Below, piece by piece: positions 51,444 through 62,452 of a stretch of DNA of 64,000 bases. The position numbers were made by a program, and so were the translations under genes. Under the pieces are notes generated by a model, which was not told where the DNA came from, made no database searches, and saw only the letters and a list, made by a program, of their open reading frames with translations. Source of the DNA: Chitinophaga sancti (GTDB taxonomy: Bacteria; Bacteroidota; Bacteroidia; Chitinophagales; Chitinophagaceae); contig NZ_CP139972.1 of the NCBI RefSeq assembly GCF_034424315.1, positions 5,084,001 through 5,148,000 on the forward strand, written 5' to 3'. Position 1 is the first letter of the stretch; each line of letters begins with the position of its first letter.

Positions 51444-52364
51444 CTATCTCAATAACAGTTCACATGGCTTCAATCCGGTGTGCTTCTTAAACGCCGTGGA
51501 AAAATGAGAAATACAGGAATACCCCATCAGGATCGCTACTTCACTCACACTCATGCCCTTTTCGTACAGCAGGCCCTTCGCCTTCTCCATCCTTTCCTTC
51601 TGGAAATAATCGTAGATGGTGGTACCATACATCGCCTTGAAGCCCTTCTTCAGGTAACACTCATTCATCGCCACCTTACGGGCCAGATCACGAATGGTAA
51701 TAGGCGCATCCAGCTGCTCCAGCAGAATGTCCTTTGCCTTCTCGATCTTTCCACGGTCTTCCATATGGGTGAGGAAACGACAACCATAACGGTCATCTGT
51801 ATCATTCTGCACAAACTGGTCAGAGCTGAATAACAACAACTCCAATGCCTTGCTCTGCAAAAAGATATTCTTCAGTGCCCCATCATAGTTATGATGCACC
51901 ATTTGCTCCAATACCTGTTTTGACCTGGTACTGGGGGCTATTGTCTTTACAAAAGGTTTACGTGACTGCATGTCAAACAGGGTACTCGTCGAAGATCCTT
52001 TTTGAAGGGTCTGTATGAACGACGGCTGGAAACGCACTGTAATCATGTCGATGGAAGGCTGCTTCTGATTGCAGTTGTCCTCTTTATGTGCGCATACCTG
52101 GTCTGTACATCCTGGATTTTGACAATATTTATTCCCGGCTACACAATAACGTAGCTCCACAGCTGCAGATTGACCTCTTTTTGCCGGTTGATACACCACC
52201 ATCGCAACATCTTCTACCGGCAAAGGGCGGTCATATGTAAACCGCTGCAATGTGAAATCGAGACAGTCAGGTACCGCCACGCTATCAGATACCGCCAACT
52301 CAAGCTGGTCGCTCATAGCCGGCTGGCGGATAGCCAATGTTAATATGTCCTGCAACTCTTTCAA
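51444..52364 (-). CDS. AraC family regulator with N-terminal cysteine cluster
   Basis: This protein of about 306 residues has a C-terminal AraC HTH pair (about 205-305: APITIRDLARKVAMNECYLK, SVSEVAILMGYSCISHFSTA, FKKHTGLKPCELLLR). The N-terminal half lacks an obvious cupin. It carries five cysteines within 25 residues (Cys74, 81, 86, 91, 98; NKYCQNPGCTDQVCAHKEDN), which could bind a metal or respond to redox. The first in-frame start is TTG at 52364; ATG at 52316 is an alternative 16 residues later. A TATTTTTG box (52399-52392 on the minus strand) lies just upstream. The targets are unknown. Confidence 0.88.
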   Translation of the reverse strand: MKELQDILTLAIRQPAMSDQLELAVSDSVAVPDCLDFTLQRFTYDRPLPVEDVAMVVYQPAKRGQSAAVELRYCVAGNKYCQNPGCTDQVCAHKEDNCNQKQPSIDMITVRFQPSFIQTLQKGSSTSTLFDMQSRKPFVKTIAPSTRSKQVLEQMVHHNYDGALKNIFLQSKALELLLFSSDQFVQNDTDDRYGCRFLTHMEDRGKIEKAKDILLEQLDAPITIRDLARKVAMNECYLKKGFKAMYGTTIYDYFQKERMEKAKGLLYEKGMSVSEVAILMGYSCISHFSTAFKKHTGLKPCELLLR

Positions 52365-52452
52365 TTTCCTTATCTATTGTTAAAACCTCGACAAAAATAG
52401 GCATTCATATTTTAATGGAAACCATTTTGACAGTAAGGTGACTAAAACACGT

Positions 52453-52470
52453 GGTTTCTAAAAGGAAACC
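52453..52470. other. Short hairpin in the intergenic region
   Basis: GGTTTC (52453-52458) pairs with GAAACC (52465-52470) around six nucleotides. Apart from this and the repeat array described next, nothing else is recognised in the 52400-52890 gap. Confidence 0.35.
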
Positions 52471-52620
52471 TGGTAATGCGATCCAGCGACAGATCCCGGG
52501 CCGGAAAAAAGCAACTTCTGCCCCTATTTTGAGTACTTCTTAAGCCTAATTCATTCATCATAGTGAACTTTCCGGGAGACCACCCATCACCTCCTGCGTT
52601 TCGACCGGTTTACAATAGAG

Positions 52621-52716
52621 ATAACCCGCAGATATCCCGCAGATAACCCGCCTATATCCCGCCTATAAGCCGCATCTTTAAAGAGGCGGGTTATCTGCGG
52701 GATATAAGCGGGTTAT
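52621..52716. repeat. 11-bp repeat array with inverted half (iteron-like)
   Basis: Five direct 11-bp units (52621-52675) alternate between ATAACCCGC and ATATCCCGC cores; the fifth reads ATAAGCCGCAT. An 8-bp palindrome CTTTAAAG (52676-52683) follows. Then three units occur in inverted orientation (52684-52694, 52695-52705, 52706-52716; AGGCGGGTTAT, CTGCGGGATAT, AAGCGGGTTAT). The inverted units a and b are exact complements of direct units 3 and 2. The array can form a long cruciform or RNA stem, and its period equals about one DNA turn. Confidence 0.9.
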
Positions 52717-52892
52717 TCCCGGTTCACAAGTATCATTCACTCCTCTTTCTATGGAGTGATATGTGTCTTTTTTAGAATAACATGCCTACTTTTACGGCAT
52801 TGACTCTTTTTGCCTATCGTTAGCGGCCGGAGCGCCGGCTTAAAAATCAAACTGAGTTCTTATTACTTTTTACTATTCAAGTGGGTACTGGT

Positions 52893-54596
52893 ATGAAATT
52901 CGTTCTCTCATCCCTAATGGAAAGAAAATCCTTTATACGCCGGTTTCTGAAAAAAGCCCTGATCATCCTGGCCAGCTTTATTCTGTTAGTCATGGCAACC
53001 GCCTGGTACCTTGCCCATCGCTGGGACAAGCAGATTCGTATTCAGCTGAAAAGCTATGTCCTCGACATGTCTGACAGCCTGTACAACCTCCAGTATGACA
53101 AAATGCACCTCAACTTCATTACAGGTAGCCTCTCACTTGAAAAAGTAAGCCTGGTCAAAGACTCCGCCGTCTATGTCCACTTACAGGAACAACACAGGGC
53201 TCCCCGTTTCATTTATACCTTCAGCGCTGACGAGGTCAGCCTGAAATATTTCAAAGTATGGCGCTACTTCCACAAAAAACAACTGAGCGCCGCCTCATTA
53301 ATACTCCGGAATCCCAGTTTTGTATTGGAACTCAATACCCAAAACATCGATACCACCAAACCCAGGAATGCTTACCAGAACATTTCGAAGAAAATATCCT
53401 CGATCCACCTGGGGAACCTGCTCCTCGACAATACCAACCTGAAATACACCTACATCAAAAAGGATAGTAGCCTCATTTACACCCAGCTCAACGAACTGAG
53501 TGTACAGGTCAAAGATTTCCTGATTGATTCCGTGGCCCTGCAGGATCCTACCCGTTTCCTGTATGCCCGTAACTATATTATAGATCTGAAAAATTACCAG
53601 TATCGCACCCCGGATAGCCTTTACTGGATGCATGTGAGAGACGTACATTACAGTGCAGAAGACAGAAGTATCAAAATAGGGCAGTTCCAGGTAGCCCCCC
53701 GGTACAACAGGGAACAGTTCGACATCAAGTCTGTATACCAGCGGGATCGTTTCGATGTACACCTGAATAATATCGACATTACCAACCTGGAACCCCGCTT
53801 ACTCCTTGAAGATCAGATCTTCCAGGCAGGAAAGGTGGTTATCAACAGCGGAGACCTGGATATCTACCATAACCGGAACCTGCCACCGTCTCCCGGCAAT
53901 AAACTGGGGAAATTCCCCAACCAGATCCTGCTAAAAGTGGCTTTACCTATTAATATAGATACCATCATCGGCAAGAAAACGGACATTGTATATACCGAGA
54001 TCAATCCCAAATCGCAGGAAGCGGGGAAACTCAGTTTCAAACAGGTGCATGGCCTGTTCCGGAATGTCACCAATATTGATACGGTCATTGCCCGCAAACC
54101 CATGCTAACCATAGACCTTGATGCCGTGCTGATGAAGAGTGGTAAACTGAAAGCCCATTTCGGTTTTGGCCTGAAAAATAATAATGGCGCCTTCTCCGTA
54201 ACCGGCCAGGTAAAAGATATGGAAGGGAGGGAACTGAACCCTGTATTGAAGCCACTGGGTATGGTGGAAGTGAAATCCTGTAAGATCAACGACCTGAGCT
54301 TTAGTATGAACGGGAATGAACAGGGAACCAGCGGAGAGGTGAAGTTCCTCTATTCGGATCTTAAAATCAGTATCCTGAAAAAAGAGGAGGGAAGCCATGA
54401 GTTCAAAAAGAAGGGACTTATCAGTTTTATTGCCAACATGCTGGTTATCAAGGATGCAAACCCGGCAAAAGGGGAAACAAGAATTGCTCATCCCCGTTAT
54501 ACCAGGGATCCAAATAAATCGTTCTTTAACCTGGTGTGGAAAACGATTTTTACGGGGATCAAGGAAACAATACTTGGAAAAAACTCACCTATATAA
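52893..54596 (+). CDS. Large membrane-anchored protein, AsmA-like
   Basis: This protein of about 567 residues has one N-terminal membrane helix (FLKKALIILASFILLVMATA) and a long beta-rich remainder with repeated hydrophobic strands such as NFITGSLSLEKVSLVKDS, FIYTFSADEVSLKYFKVWRY and HFGFGLKNNNGAFSVTGQVK. The layout resembles AsmA/DUF748-type proteins that bridge inner and outer membranes or move lipids, but the match is by overall pattern only. GTG at 52881, ATG at 52893 and ATG at 52917 are all possible starts; the last gives the most typical Met-charged-helix start. Upstream lies the 11-bp repeat array. The gene is monocistronic. Confidence 0.7.
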   Translation: MKFVLSSLMERKSFIRRFLKKALIILASFILLVMATAWYLAHRWDKQIRIQLKSYVLDMSDSLYNLQYDKMHLNFITGSLSLEKVSLVKDSAVYVHLQEQHRAPRFIYTFSADEVSLKYFKVWRYFHKKQLSAASLILRNPSFVLELNTQNIDTTKPRNAYQNISKKISSIHLGNLLLDNTNLKYTYIKKDSSLIYTQLNELSVQVKDFLIDSVALQDPTRFLYARNYIIDLKNYQYRTPDSLYWMHVRDVHYSAEDRSIKIGQFQVAPRYNREQFDIKSVYQRDRFDVHLNNIDITNLEPRLLLEDQIFQAGKVVINSGDLDIYHNRNLPPSPGNKLGKFPNQILLKVALPINIDTIIGKKTDIVYTEINPKSQEAGKLSFKQVHGLFRNVTNIDTVIARKPMLTIDLDAVLMKSGKLKAHFGFGLKNNNGAFSVTGQVKDMEGRELNPVLKPLGMVEVKSCKINDLSFSMNGNEQGTSGEVKFLYSDLKISILKKEEGSHEFKKKGLISFIANMLVIKDANPAKGETRIAHPRYTRDPNKSFFNLVWKTIFTGIKETILGKNSPI

Positions 54597-54753
54597 TAAG
54601 TAGCTTGAATTACCTGTTTCCCCAAATCACCCCGGGCCTCATTCGGCCCGTTCCATTAAATTGGAAATGACGCACGACCTGATCATTAAAATGTGAATAA
54701 GTAGGGGTGGAAAAATAACCCATCGATACATCATTTTATTTGCACATTAAACA

Positions 54754-56808
<2,055 letters not shown>

Positions 56809-56821
56809 TTTAAAATTCTAT

Positions 56822-56865
56822 ATAAAATAAAAAAGACTGGCAAAAGCCAGTCTTTTTTATTTTAT
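56822..56865. terminator. Perfect 20-bp terminator after gyrB
   Basis: Arms 56822-56841 and 56846-56865 are fully complementary with an AAAA loop, and T-rich sequence follows on the plus strand. It lies 14 bp after the stop. Confidence 0.93.
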
Positions 56866-57104
56866 ATTATTTCTGGCATATTCATGAAATTATCTAGTTG
56901 GAGTCAAAATTCACCACAAAACGTTAATTTTATACCAATATGTGGAAAGTGTGGACAATTTTATTTCTCTCTCATTTACAAGCACTTCGCACTTATTGTG
57001 AACATACCTGTTAAAAAACTTATAAATCTTTTATTTAATTCATCTGAATTCTGTGTATTTTGCAGTCCTATTTATCTCTATACCTATTGAAATTTTACTA
57101 TCCT

Positions 57105-57566
57105 ATGAAACCTAGTTCCCTCCTGGGACTTCTGTGCCTGGTAATGTCTTTCTGCGCATGTCAGAAAGACAAAGCAGTGCCGACATCGGGATCCCTGACC
57201 TTCGCGTTTCAAAACACTGCTTATACAGCAAATGACGCGCGTGGTTTTGCAACCGATACGACGGTAGTAGGCAAGAAGGTCCTGACCATTGAAGGTATTA
57301 CCGGTAACCTCACCAAGCATATTGCACTCACTGTTATATTCCCTGACTCGCTTGCGGTAGGGACATATACACAGAACAACGGGGCCTATATATTATGGTC
57401 TCCGTCTTTATCCGGCGGGGTTACATCCTATCTAAGTACTACAGCGACAATTAAAATTACAAGCATAAATAGTAAGTATGCCGAAGGCACATTTGCCGGC
57501 ATTTTAGAAAATGGCGAGAAAGAAGAGCCATTAACGGACGGAATATTTAAAGTCAACATTTATTGA
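57105..57566 (+). CDS. Small lipoprotein of unknown function
   Basis: This 153-residue protein has a lipoprotein signal peptide (SSLLGLLCLVMSFCACQKD, acylated at Cys17 or Cys19). The mature domain appears beta-rich: SGSLTFAFQNTAYTANDARG, LTKHIALTVIFPDSLAVGTY, then YAEGTFAGILENG. The pattern resembles small lipoproteins such as the DUF6252 type, but this was not verified. ATG at 57105 is preferred over the extension from 57060, which has no signal peptide. Function is unknown. It has its own terminator and precedes the susCD operon by 332 bp. Confidence 0.72.
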   Translation: MKPSSLLGLLCLVMSFCACQKDKAVPTSGSLTFAFQNTAYTANDARGFATDTTVVGKKVLTIEGITGNLTKHIALTVIFPDSLAVGTYTQNNGAYILWSPSLSGGVTSYLSTTATIKITSINSKYAEGTFAGILENGEKEEPLTDGIFKVNIY

Positions 57567-57599
57567 TCATCGTTTTTTTTTGAAATCTTTTTCCATCGT

Positions 57600-57626
57600 G
57601 TCCCGCTTTTACAAGCGGGACTTTTT
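57600..57626 (+). terminator. Terminator of the small lipoprotein gene
   Basis: GTCCCGCTT (57600-57608) pairs with AAGCGGGAC (57613-57621), followed by five T. Between this and the next susC no gene is seen. A 7-bp inverted repeat (AGGCCAT 57829-57835, ATGGCCT 57844-57850) lies in the leader of susC. Confidence 0.85.
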
Positions 57627-57898
57627 GTTTTCAGGACTCATCCATTTTGACATTTACATTTCAACCGGCCGCAGGCCTTGTTAGGGATAAAATGCTTCAT
57701 GCAATACCAGCATTCCCGTATTCTGGTTAATATCCGAACATAGATAGTTAATTGCGATAAAAAGATTAGAAGCCCCACAGATTACATTTGGAGTAAGTCA
57801 TAAATCACATAATCAGGAACAATATTGAAGGCCATTTGCGCAGATGGCCTGTAGGGAGTTTTATTTCAACTTAAAAACCAATTTCTAATCTCCGTTGT

Positions 57899-60800
57899 AT
57901 GAAAAGAGTTTCATATTACCTGTCAGCTTTGCTGGCGGGCTTACTAATTAGCGCCCTTACCTTTGCGCAAAGCAGGGTGATACAGGGAACAGTGACCGAC
58001 GAAAATAAACATCCGTTAAGCTTCGTATCAGTTAACATTAAAGGGACAAACAAAGGAGCAGTTACTGACAAAAACGGTACATTTTCACTCGAAGTCACAC
58101 CTAACACCACGCTCATTGTAAGAGCCGTAGGCTTCCTCACCAGGGAAGTGGGTGCAGGTACAGCCAATACGCTAACCATTACCATGTCCGAAAATGCCAG
58201 CGACCTCAATGAAGTCGTGGTGACCGCACTGGGTGTTAAAAAAGAAAAACGTAATCTCACCTTCAGCTCGCAGGAAGTAAAAAGCGACGAAATTTTACGG
58301 GCCAGGGAGCCGAATATCGTCAATACCCTGTCGGGCAAAGTATCGGGTGTACAGGTCACCAATTCCTCGGGGATGCCCGGTTCCTCCTCCCGTATCGTGA
58401 TACGCGGTATTACCTCTTTAAACGGCGAAAATCAGGCTTTAATCGTCATGGATGGTGTACCTGTCAACAACGATGAAACGGACAATCCTAAGGACGGTGG
58501 ATCGGGTTCTAACCGCCTTTCAGATATCGACCCCGGTGTGATCGAAAGTATCAACGTACTGAAAGGTGCTGCAGCGACTGCATTATATGGTTCTGCAGGT
58601 GCCAGAGGGGTCGTACTGATCACCACAAAAAAAGGGGGTACAAACCGCAAACCAAGCCTGACCTTATCATCCGGACTATCCTTTGAGCAATCATATCTTC
58701 CGGATCGCCAGACCACCTATGCGCAGGGTGAACACGGCATTTACTTTGACGGAGAAACGACCGCTACACAAAATAAAAATTCATGGGGACCACGTATGGA
58801 TACTTTGCGGGTGAAAGGAGAGAAGATCGCTTTTCATAACCAGGCCAGGGAGTTCTTCAAAACAGGCAGGTCGACAAATAATACCATCGCTGTAGAAGGC
58901 GGCAATGCCAGTTCAAGCTATTACTTATCATACACCTACTTCAATCAACAAGGTACTGTTCCTAATACAGACTATTCCAGACATAACCTGTTCGCCAAAT
59001 ATTCCACACAGATCTTAGACAAGCTCACCGCTACTTTCCAGCTCACCTACAGCTCCGTCAAAAATAATATTATGCCTCAGGGCTGGGGACTGGAAAACCC
59101 ACTCTGGACCGTCTTTGCAGCTCCTGTTTCCTTCAACATGAAGCCTTACCTGCATGAAGATGGTACCCAGCGCATGTTCCGCTCGGGTCGTAACAATCCT
59201 TACTGGATATTAGACAATATATTGAATACAACTGTTGTAAACAGGTACCTGCCTGTGGCCACCTTTGTATACGCACCCACCAACTGGCTCTCTTTTACTG
59301 AAAGAATGGGGGCAGATATGTACCAGGACCAGTTGCAATATCATATCAATGTTGGAGATGTAACTTATACAAATGGCGCAGTACAATCCGGCAATCAAAC
59401 ACTGCGACAGTTTAACCATGACTTCATTGTCCAGCTGAGAAAGGAATTCAATCCTAAGCTGAATACCAGTTTGCTGCTGGGCAACAACGTGTATTCAAAA
59501 CACAATGATGCCATGACTGCCGTGGGTTTAGGTCTTGCAAAGCCGAACTACTACAACATGGCCAGTGCATCTTCTGTTACTTACAGTGAATCATCAACGC
59601 TGGTACGAAAAGTAGGTTTTTATGCACAGGGTGAAATTGATTACAACAGGATGCTGATCCTGAACCTGAGCGGTCGTTATGATGGTAGTTCTGTATTATC
59701 TGCCAACAACAGGTATTATCCTTATGGCTCTGCCGCTGCGGCTTTCATCTTCTCTGAATTATTATCTGAAAAACAAAAAAAGACAATCAGCTTTGGTAAA
59801 GTAAGAGCTTCTTATGCTATAGTAGGTAATGATAACGTATACGCCTACTCTACCAATACGCCTTATTCCCAGGCAATCATTTACGGAGATGTGAGCAGCA
59901 ACCTGACTTTCCCATATAACGGCCAGAATGGCTTCCAGATTTCTTCCGGACTGGGTAACCCCAACCTGAAAAATGAATTGCAGAAAGAACTGGAGTTTGG
60001 ATTAGAAATGAAGTTCCTGGATAACAGGTTAGGATTCGAAACATCCTGGTTCGATCGTAAAATGTCTGACGGCCTGGTGCAGGGTATCGCACTTGCTAAT
60101 TCTACGGGTTTCAGTTCCACTACCATTAACTCTGCCAGGATGGAAACCAAAGGGCTTGAGGTATTGGTAAATGCAACGCCTGTACGTACAAAAAATTTCA
60201 GCTGGGATGTAACATTGACTTACACCAAAATGAATAACAAAGTAACAGAGATTGGTGCAGGCTTAAACCAGACCAGTACAGGCAATACCTGGGCGATTAT
60301 AGGACAGCCATGGGGCGTACTGAAGGGCACAAAATTCGCACGCACGGCGGATGGACAATTACGGATCAATGATGCAGGATTACCTTACTCTGATGATGCC
60401 AGTAATATCCTCGGAAATGTCACTCCAAAATGGATGGGCAGTATCACCAACCAGCTGCATTATAAACAATTTGGATTAAGCTTCTATTTCGATACCAAAC
60501 AAGGCGGCCAGCTGCAAAATGCAGACGATGGATACAACCTGTTCTATGGTGTTTCTAAAGTAACTGAAAACCGCCAGGACAGAGTAGTGAAAGGCATCAG
60601 TGATGCAACAGGGCAGCAGAATACGGTGTCTGTAACAGGGCAACAGTATTACCAGCAGATCAGTGGTATTACCGAAGCAGTGATCCAGGATGCATCTTAC
60701 ATCAAGCTGCGTAATGTGAGTTTCTCTTATTCACTGGGTCAGCGTACACTGAGTCATCTGCCTTTCAAAAATGCAAGCATTATCCTGACAGGCCGTAATC

Positions 60801-60943
60801 TCTGGATCCATAAATCATCCAGTTTTTCAGGACCTGATCCGGAGGCAAATTCATGGGGTAACAGCAACAGCAGTTTAGGTTTGTATTCCTTTACTACACC
60901 GACTTCCCGCTCCTTCGACGCCACGCTTAAAATCACTTTCTAA
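57899..60943 (+). CDS. SusC/RagA-type TonB-linked outer membrane receptor
   Basis: This 1014-residue receptor has a signal peptide (VSYYLSALLAGLLISALTFA), a CarboxypepD_reg-like domain (about 27-105, IQGTVTDENKHPLSFVSVNI) and a plug (about 110-225). The plug carries NEVVVTALGVKKEKRNL, LIVMDGVPVNND and ALYGSAGARGVVLITTKKGG. A full beta-barrel ends in FDATLKITF. No STN domain is present, so direct sigma-factor signalling is not expected. It starts at ATG 57899 and is followed after 12 bp by its susD partner. The pair would take up an unidentified polymer. No degradative enzyme is next to it. Confidence 0.96.
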   Translation: MKRVSYYLSALLAGLLISALTFAQSRVIQGTVTDENKHPLSFVSVNIKGTNKGAVTDKNGTFSLEVTPNTTLIVRAVGFLTREVGAGTANTLTITMSENASDLNEVVVTALGVKKEKRNLTFSSQEVKSDEILRAREPNIVNTLSGKVSGVQVTNSSGMPGSSSRIVIRGITSLNGENQALIVMDGVPVNNDETDNPKDGGSGSNRLSDIDPGVIESINVLKGAAATALYGSAGARGVVLITTKKGGTNRKPSLTLSSGLSFEQSYLPDRQTTYAQGEHGIYFDGETTATQNKNSWGPRMDTLRVKGEKIAFHNQAREFFKTGRSTNNTIAVEGGNASSSYYLSYTYFNQQGTVPNTDYSRHNLFAKYSTQILDKLTATFQLTYSSVKNNIMPQGWGLENPLWTVFAAPVSFNMKPYLHEDGTQRMFRSGRNNPYWILDNILNTTVVNRYLPVATFVYAPTNWLSFTERMGADMYQDQLQYHINVGDVTYTNGAVQSGNQTLRQFNHDFIVQLRKEFNPKLNTSLLLGNNVYSKHNDAMTAVGLGLAKPNYYNMASASSVTYSESSTLVRKVGFYAQGEIDYNRMLILNLSGRYDGSSVLSANNRYYPYGSAAAAFIFSELLSEKQKKTISFGKVRASYAIVGNDNVYAYSTNTPYSQAIIYGDVSSNLTFPYNGQNGFQISSGLGNPNLKNELQKELEFGLEMKFLDNRLGFETSWFDRKMSDGLVQGIALANSTGFSSTTINSARMETKGLEVLVNATPVRTKNFSWDVTLTYTKMNNKVTEIGAGLNQTSTGNTWAIIGQPWGVLKGTKFARTADGQLRINDAGLPYSDDASNILGNVTPKWMGSITNQLHYKQFGLSFYFDTKQGGQLQNADDGYNLFYGVSKVTENRQDRVVKGISDATGQQNTVSVTGQQYYQQISGITEAVIQDASYIKLRNVSFSYSLGQRTLSHLPFKNASIILTGRNLWIHKSSSFSGPDPEANSWGNSNSSLGLYSFTTPTSRSFDATLKITF

Positions 60944-60955
60944 ATTCTTTTTTTC

Positions 60956-62350
60956 ATGAAGCAATCAATCCTTATCATATCTATCTTCACGGCTTCGATG
61001 CTGGCGGGATGTAAAAAATTCCTGGATGTCAATGACAATCCCAACCTGCCGGGAACTGTATCGGAAAGCCTGTTATTAGGGCCAATTGAAGCAGGTACTT
61101 CAACGTATATCGCGAATGGCAATGCAGCAGTATTAGTGAATCAATGGATGCAGTATTGTGTACCGAATCAGCCCATGCCGAATACGGCGAATTACCTGGT
61201 CACGACGACTTCTTTTGATGATTACTGGAATTCATTTTATACCATTCAATTGAATAACCTGCATATATTGAATTTACAGGCAACAGTGAACGGGAATACG
61301 ATGTATGCTGGTATTGCAAAGGTATTAACGGCCTATACACTGGGCAATGCGACTGACTTTTGGGGTGAGGTTCCATTCTCAGAATCCTTCCAGGGTACGA
61401 ATGTGAGCACCCCAAAATTCGATTCGCAGGAGCTTATCTATAGCACCATACAATTGCTGCTGGATAGCGCAATCACTGAGCTGGGTGCGGGAAAGGGCAG
61501 TACACCCGGTACGGATGATTATATGTATAGTGGTGATATGAGTAAGTGGATAAAAATGGCTTATACACTGAAAGCACGATATTATATGCACCTGACAAAA
61601 GCCACAGGTCATGATGCAGCCGCACAGGCATCGCTGGCATTGAGTGCACTGGAGAGCGGAATGAGCAGTAATAGTGATGATTGTTATTTCCCTTATGCAG
61701 GGAGTGGTACTTCTTCCAGTCCGTGGTATTTACATTTTTTCAATACAACTACACTGGTATTAGCATCTCATTATGTGGATACACTGGTATCACGTGCTGA
61801 TCCACGTTTACCCTACCTGGTTAGTCTCACCAATGCAAATGGTACTTATACAGGCAATGTGATCGGATCTGGTGCAGGTAATATTGATTACTTTTCAGTG
61901 ATGGGGAGTTTCTATGGATCAATTGCATCGAACGGATATGTACTGAATGCAGCAGAAGCTGATTTTATGAAAGCGGAAGCTACCTACATTGTATCCGGGT
62001 ATGCAACAGCACAGCCTATTTACAGGAAAGCGATTGTGAATAATATGGTGAAACTGGGGGTAGATACCAGCAGTGCAAAAGCACAGACCTATTTGTCAAA
62101 AAGAGGAATGCTGACCGCGGGAAATGCACTGCAAAGGATCATTGAAGAGAAGAATATTGCGAATAATTTTTCTACTGAGAATTGGGTGGATTGGAGGAGA
62201 ACAGGGTACCCGGCAATATCGCTGATTGCAAATGATAATATTACCAGTTTACCAAGGAGGTTTTTATATCCAAATAGTGAGATTAGTACGAATGGAGGGA
62301 ATGTGCCTTCGGTGAAAGTGACGGATAGACTGTGGTGGGATGGGCAATAA
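60956..62350 (+). CDS. SusD/RagB family nutrient-binding lipoprotein
   Basis: This 464-residue lipoprotein has lipobox LAGC (Cys19) and the usual SusD start KKFLDVNDNPNLPG. The helical body includes VLVNQWMQYCVPNQPMPNTA, LTAYTLGNATDFWGEVPFSE and VLNAAEADFMKAEATYIVSG, and the C-terminal region has NIANNFSTENWVDWRRTGYP. It would form the substrate-binding lid of the SusC encoded 12 bp upstream. The subgroup is the SusD-like PF12771 type. The gene is the last in the two-gene operon, and three degenerate 23-bp repeats and a terminator follow its stop. Confidence 0.94.
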   Translation: MKQSILIISIFTASMLAGCKKFLDVNDNPNLPGTVSESLLLGPIEAGTSTYIANGNAAVLVNQWMQYCVPNQPMPNTANYLVTTTSFDDYWNSFYTIQLNNLHILNLQATVNGNTMYAGIAKVLTAYTLGNATDFWGEVPFSESFQGTNVSTPKFDSQELIYSTIQLLLDSAITELGAGKGSTPGTDDYMYSGDMSKWIKMAYTLKARYYMHLTKATGHDAAAQASLALSALESGMSSNSDDCYFPYAGSGTSSSPWYLHFFNTTTLVLASHYVDTLVSRADPRLPYLVSLTNANGTYTGNVIGSGAGNIDYFSVMGSFYGSIASNGYVLNAAEADFMKAEATYIVSGYATAQPIYRKAIVNNMVKLGVDTSSAKAQTYLSKRGMLTAGNALQRIIEEKNIANNFSTENWVDWRRTGYPAISLIANDNITSLPRRFLYPNSEISTNGGNVPSVKVTDRLWWDGQ

Positions 62351-62356
62351 AATTTC

Positions 62357-62425
62357 TGAGTTGGGCTGAGATAAAAAATTGAGTTTAGTTGAGGAAAAAT
62401 TTTGAGTTTGGTTGATAAAGCCAAC
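62357..62425 (+). repeat. Three degenerate 23-bp tandem repeats after susD
   Basis: Units begin with TGAG at 62357, 62380 and 62403, exactly 23 bp apart, with related sequence TGAGTT then GGCTGA/AGTTGA/GGTTGA. The third unit runs into the terminator. The array is non-coding and of unknown role. Confidence 0.6.
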
Positions 62426-62447
62426 CCCATAATGGGGTTGGCTTTAT
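62415..62447. terminator. Bidirectional terminator between susD and the SIMPL gene
   Basis: ATAAAGCCAACCCCAT (62415-62430) is complementary to 62432-62447. In RNA it would form a stem of about 14 bp with a short loop and A/T-rich ends. The genes converge here. Confidence 0.85.
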
Positions 62448-62452
62448 TGCTT

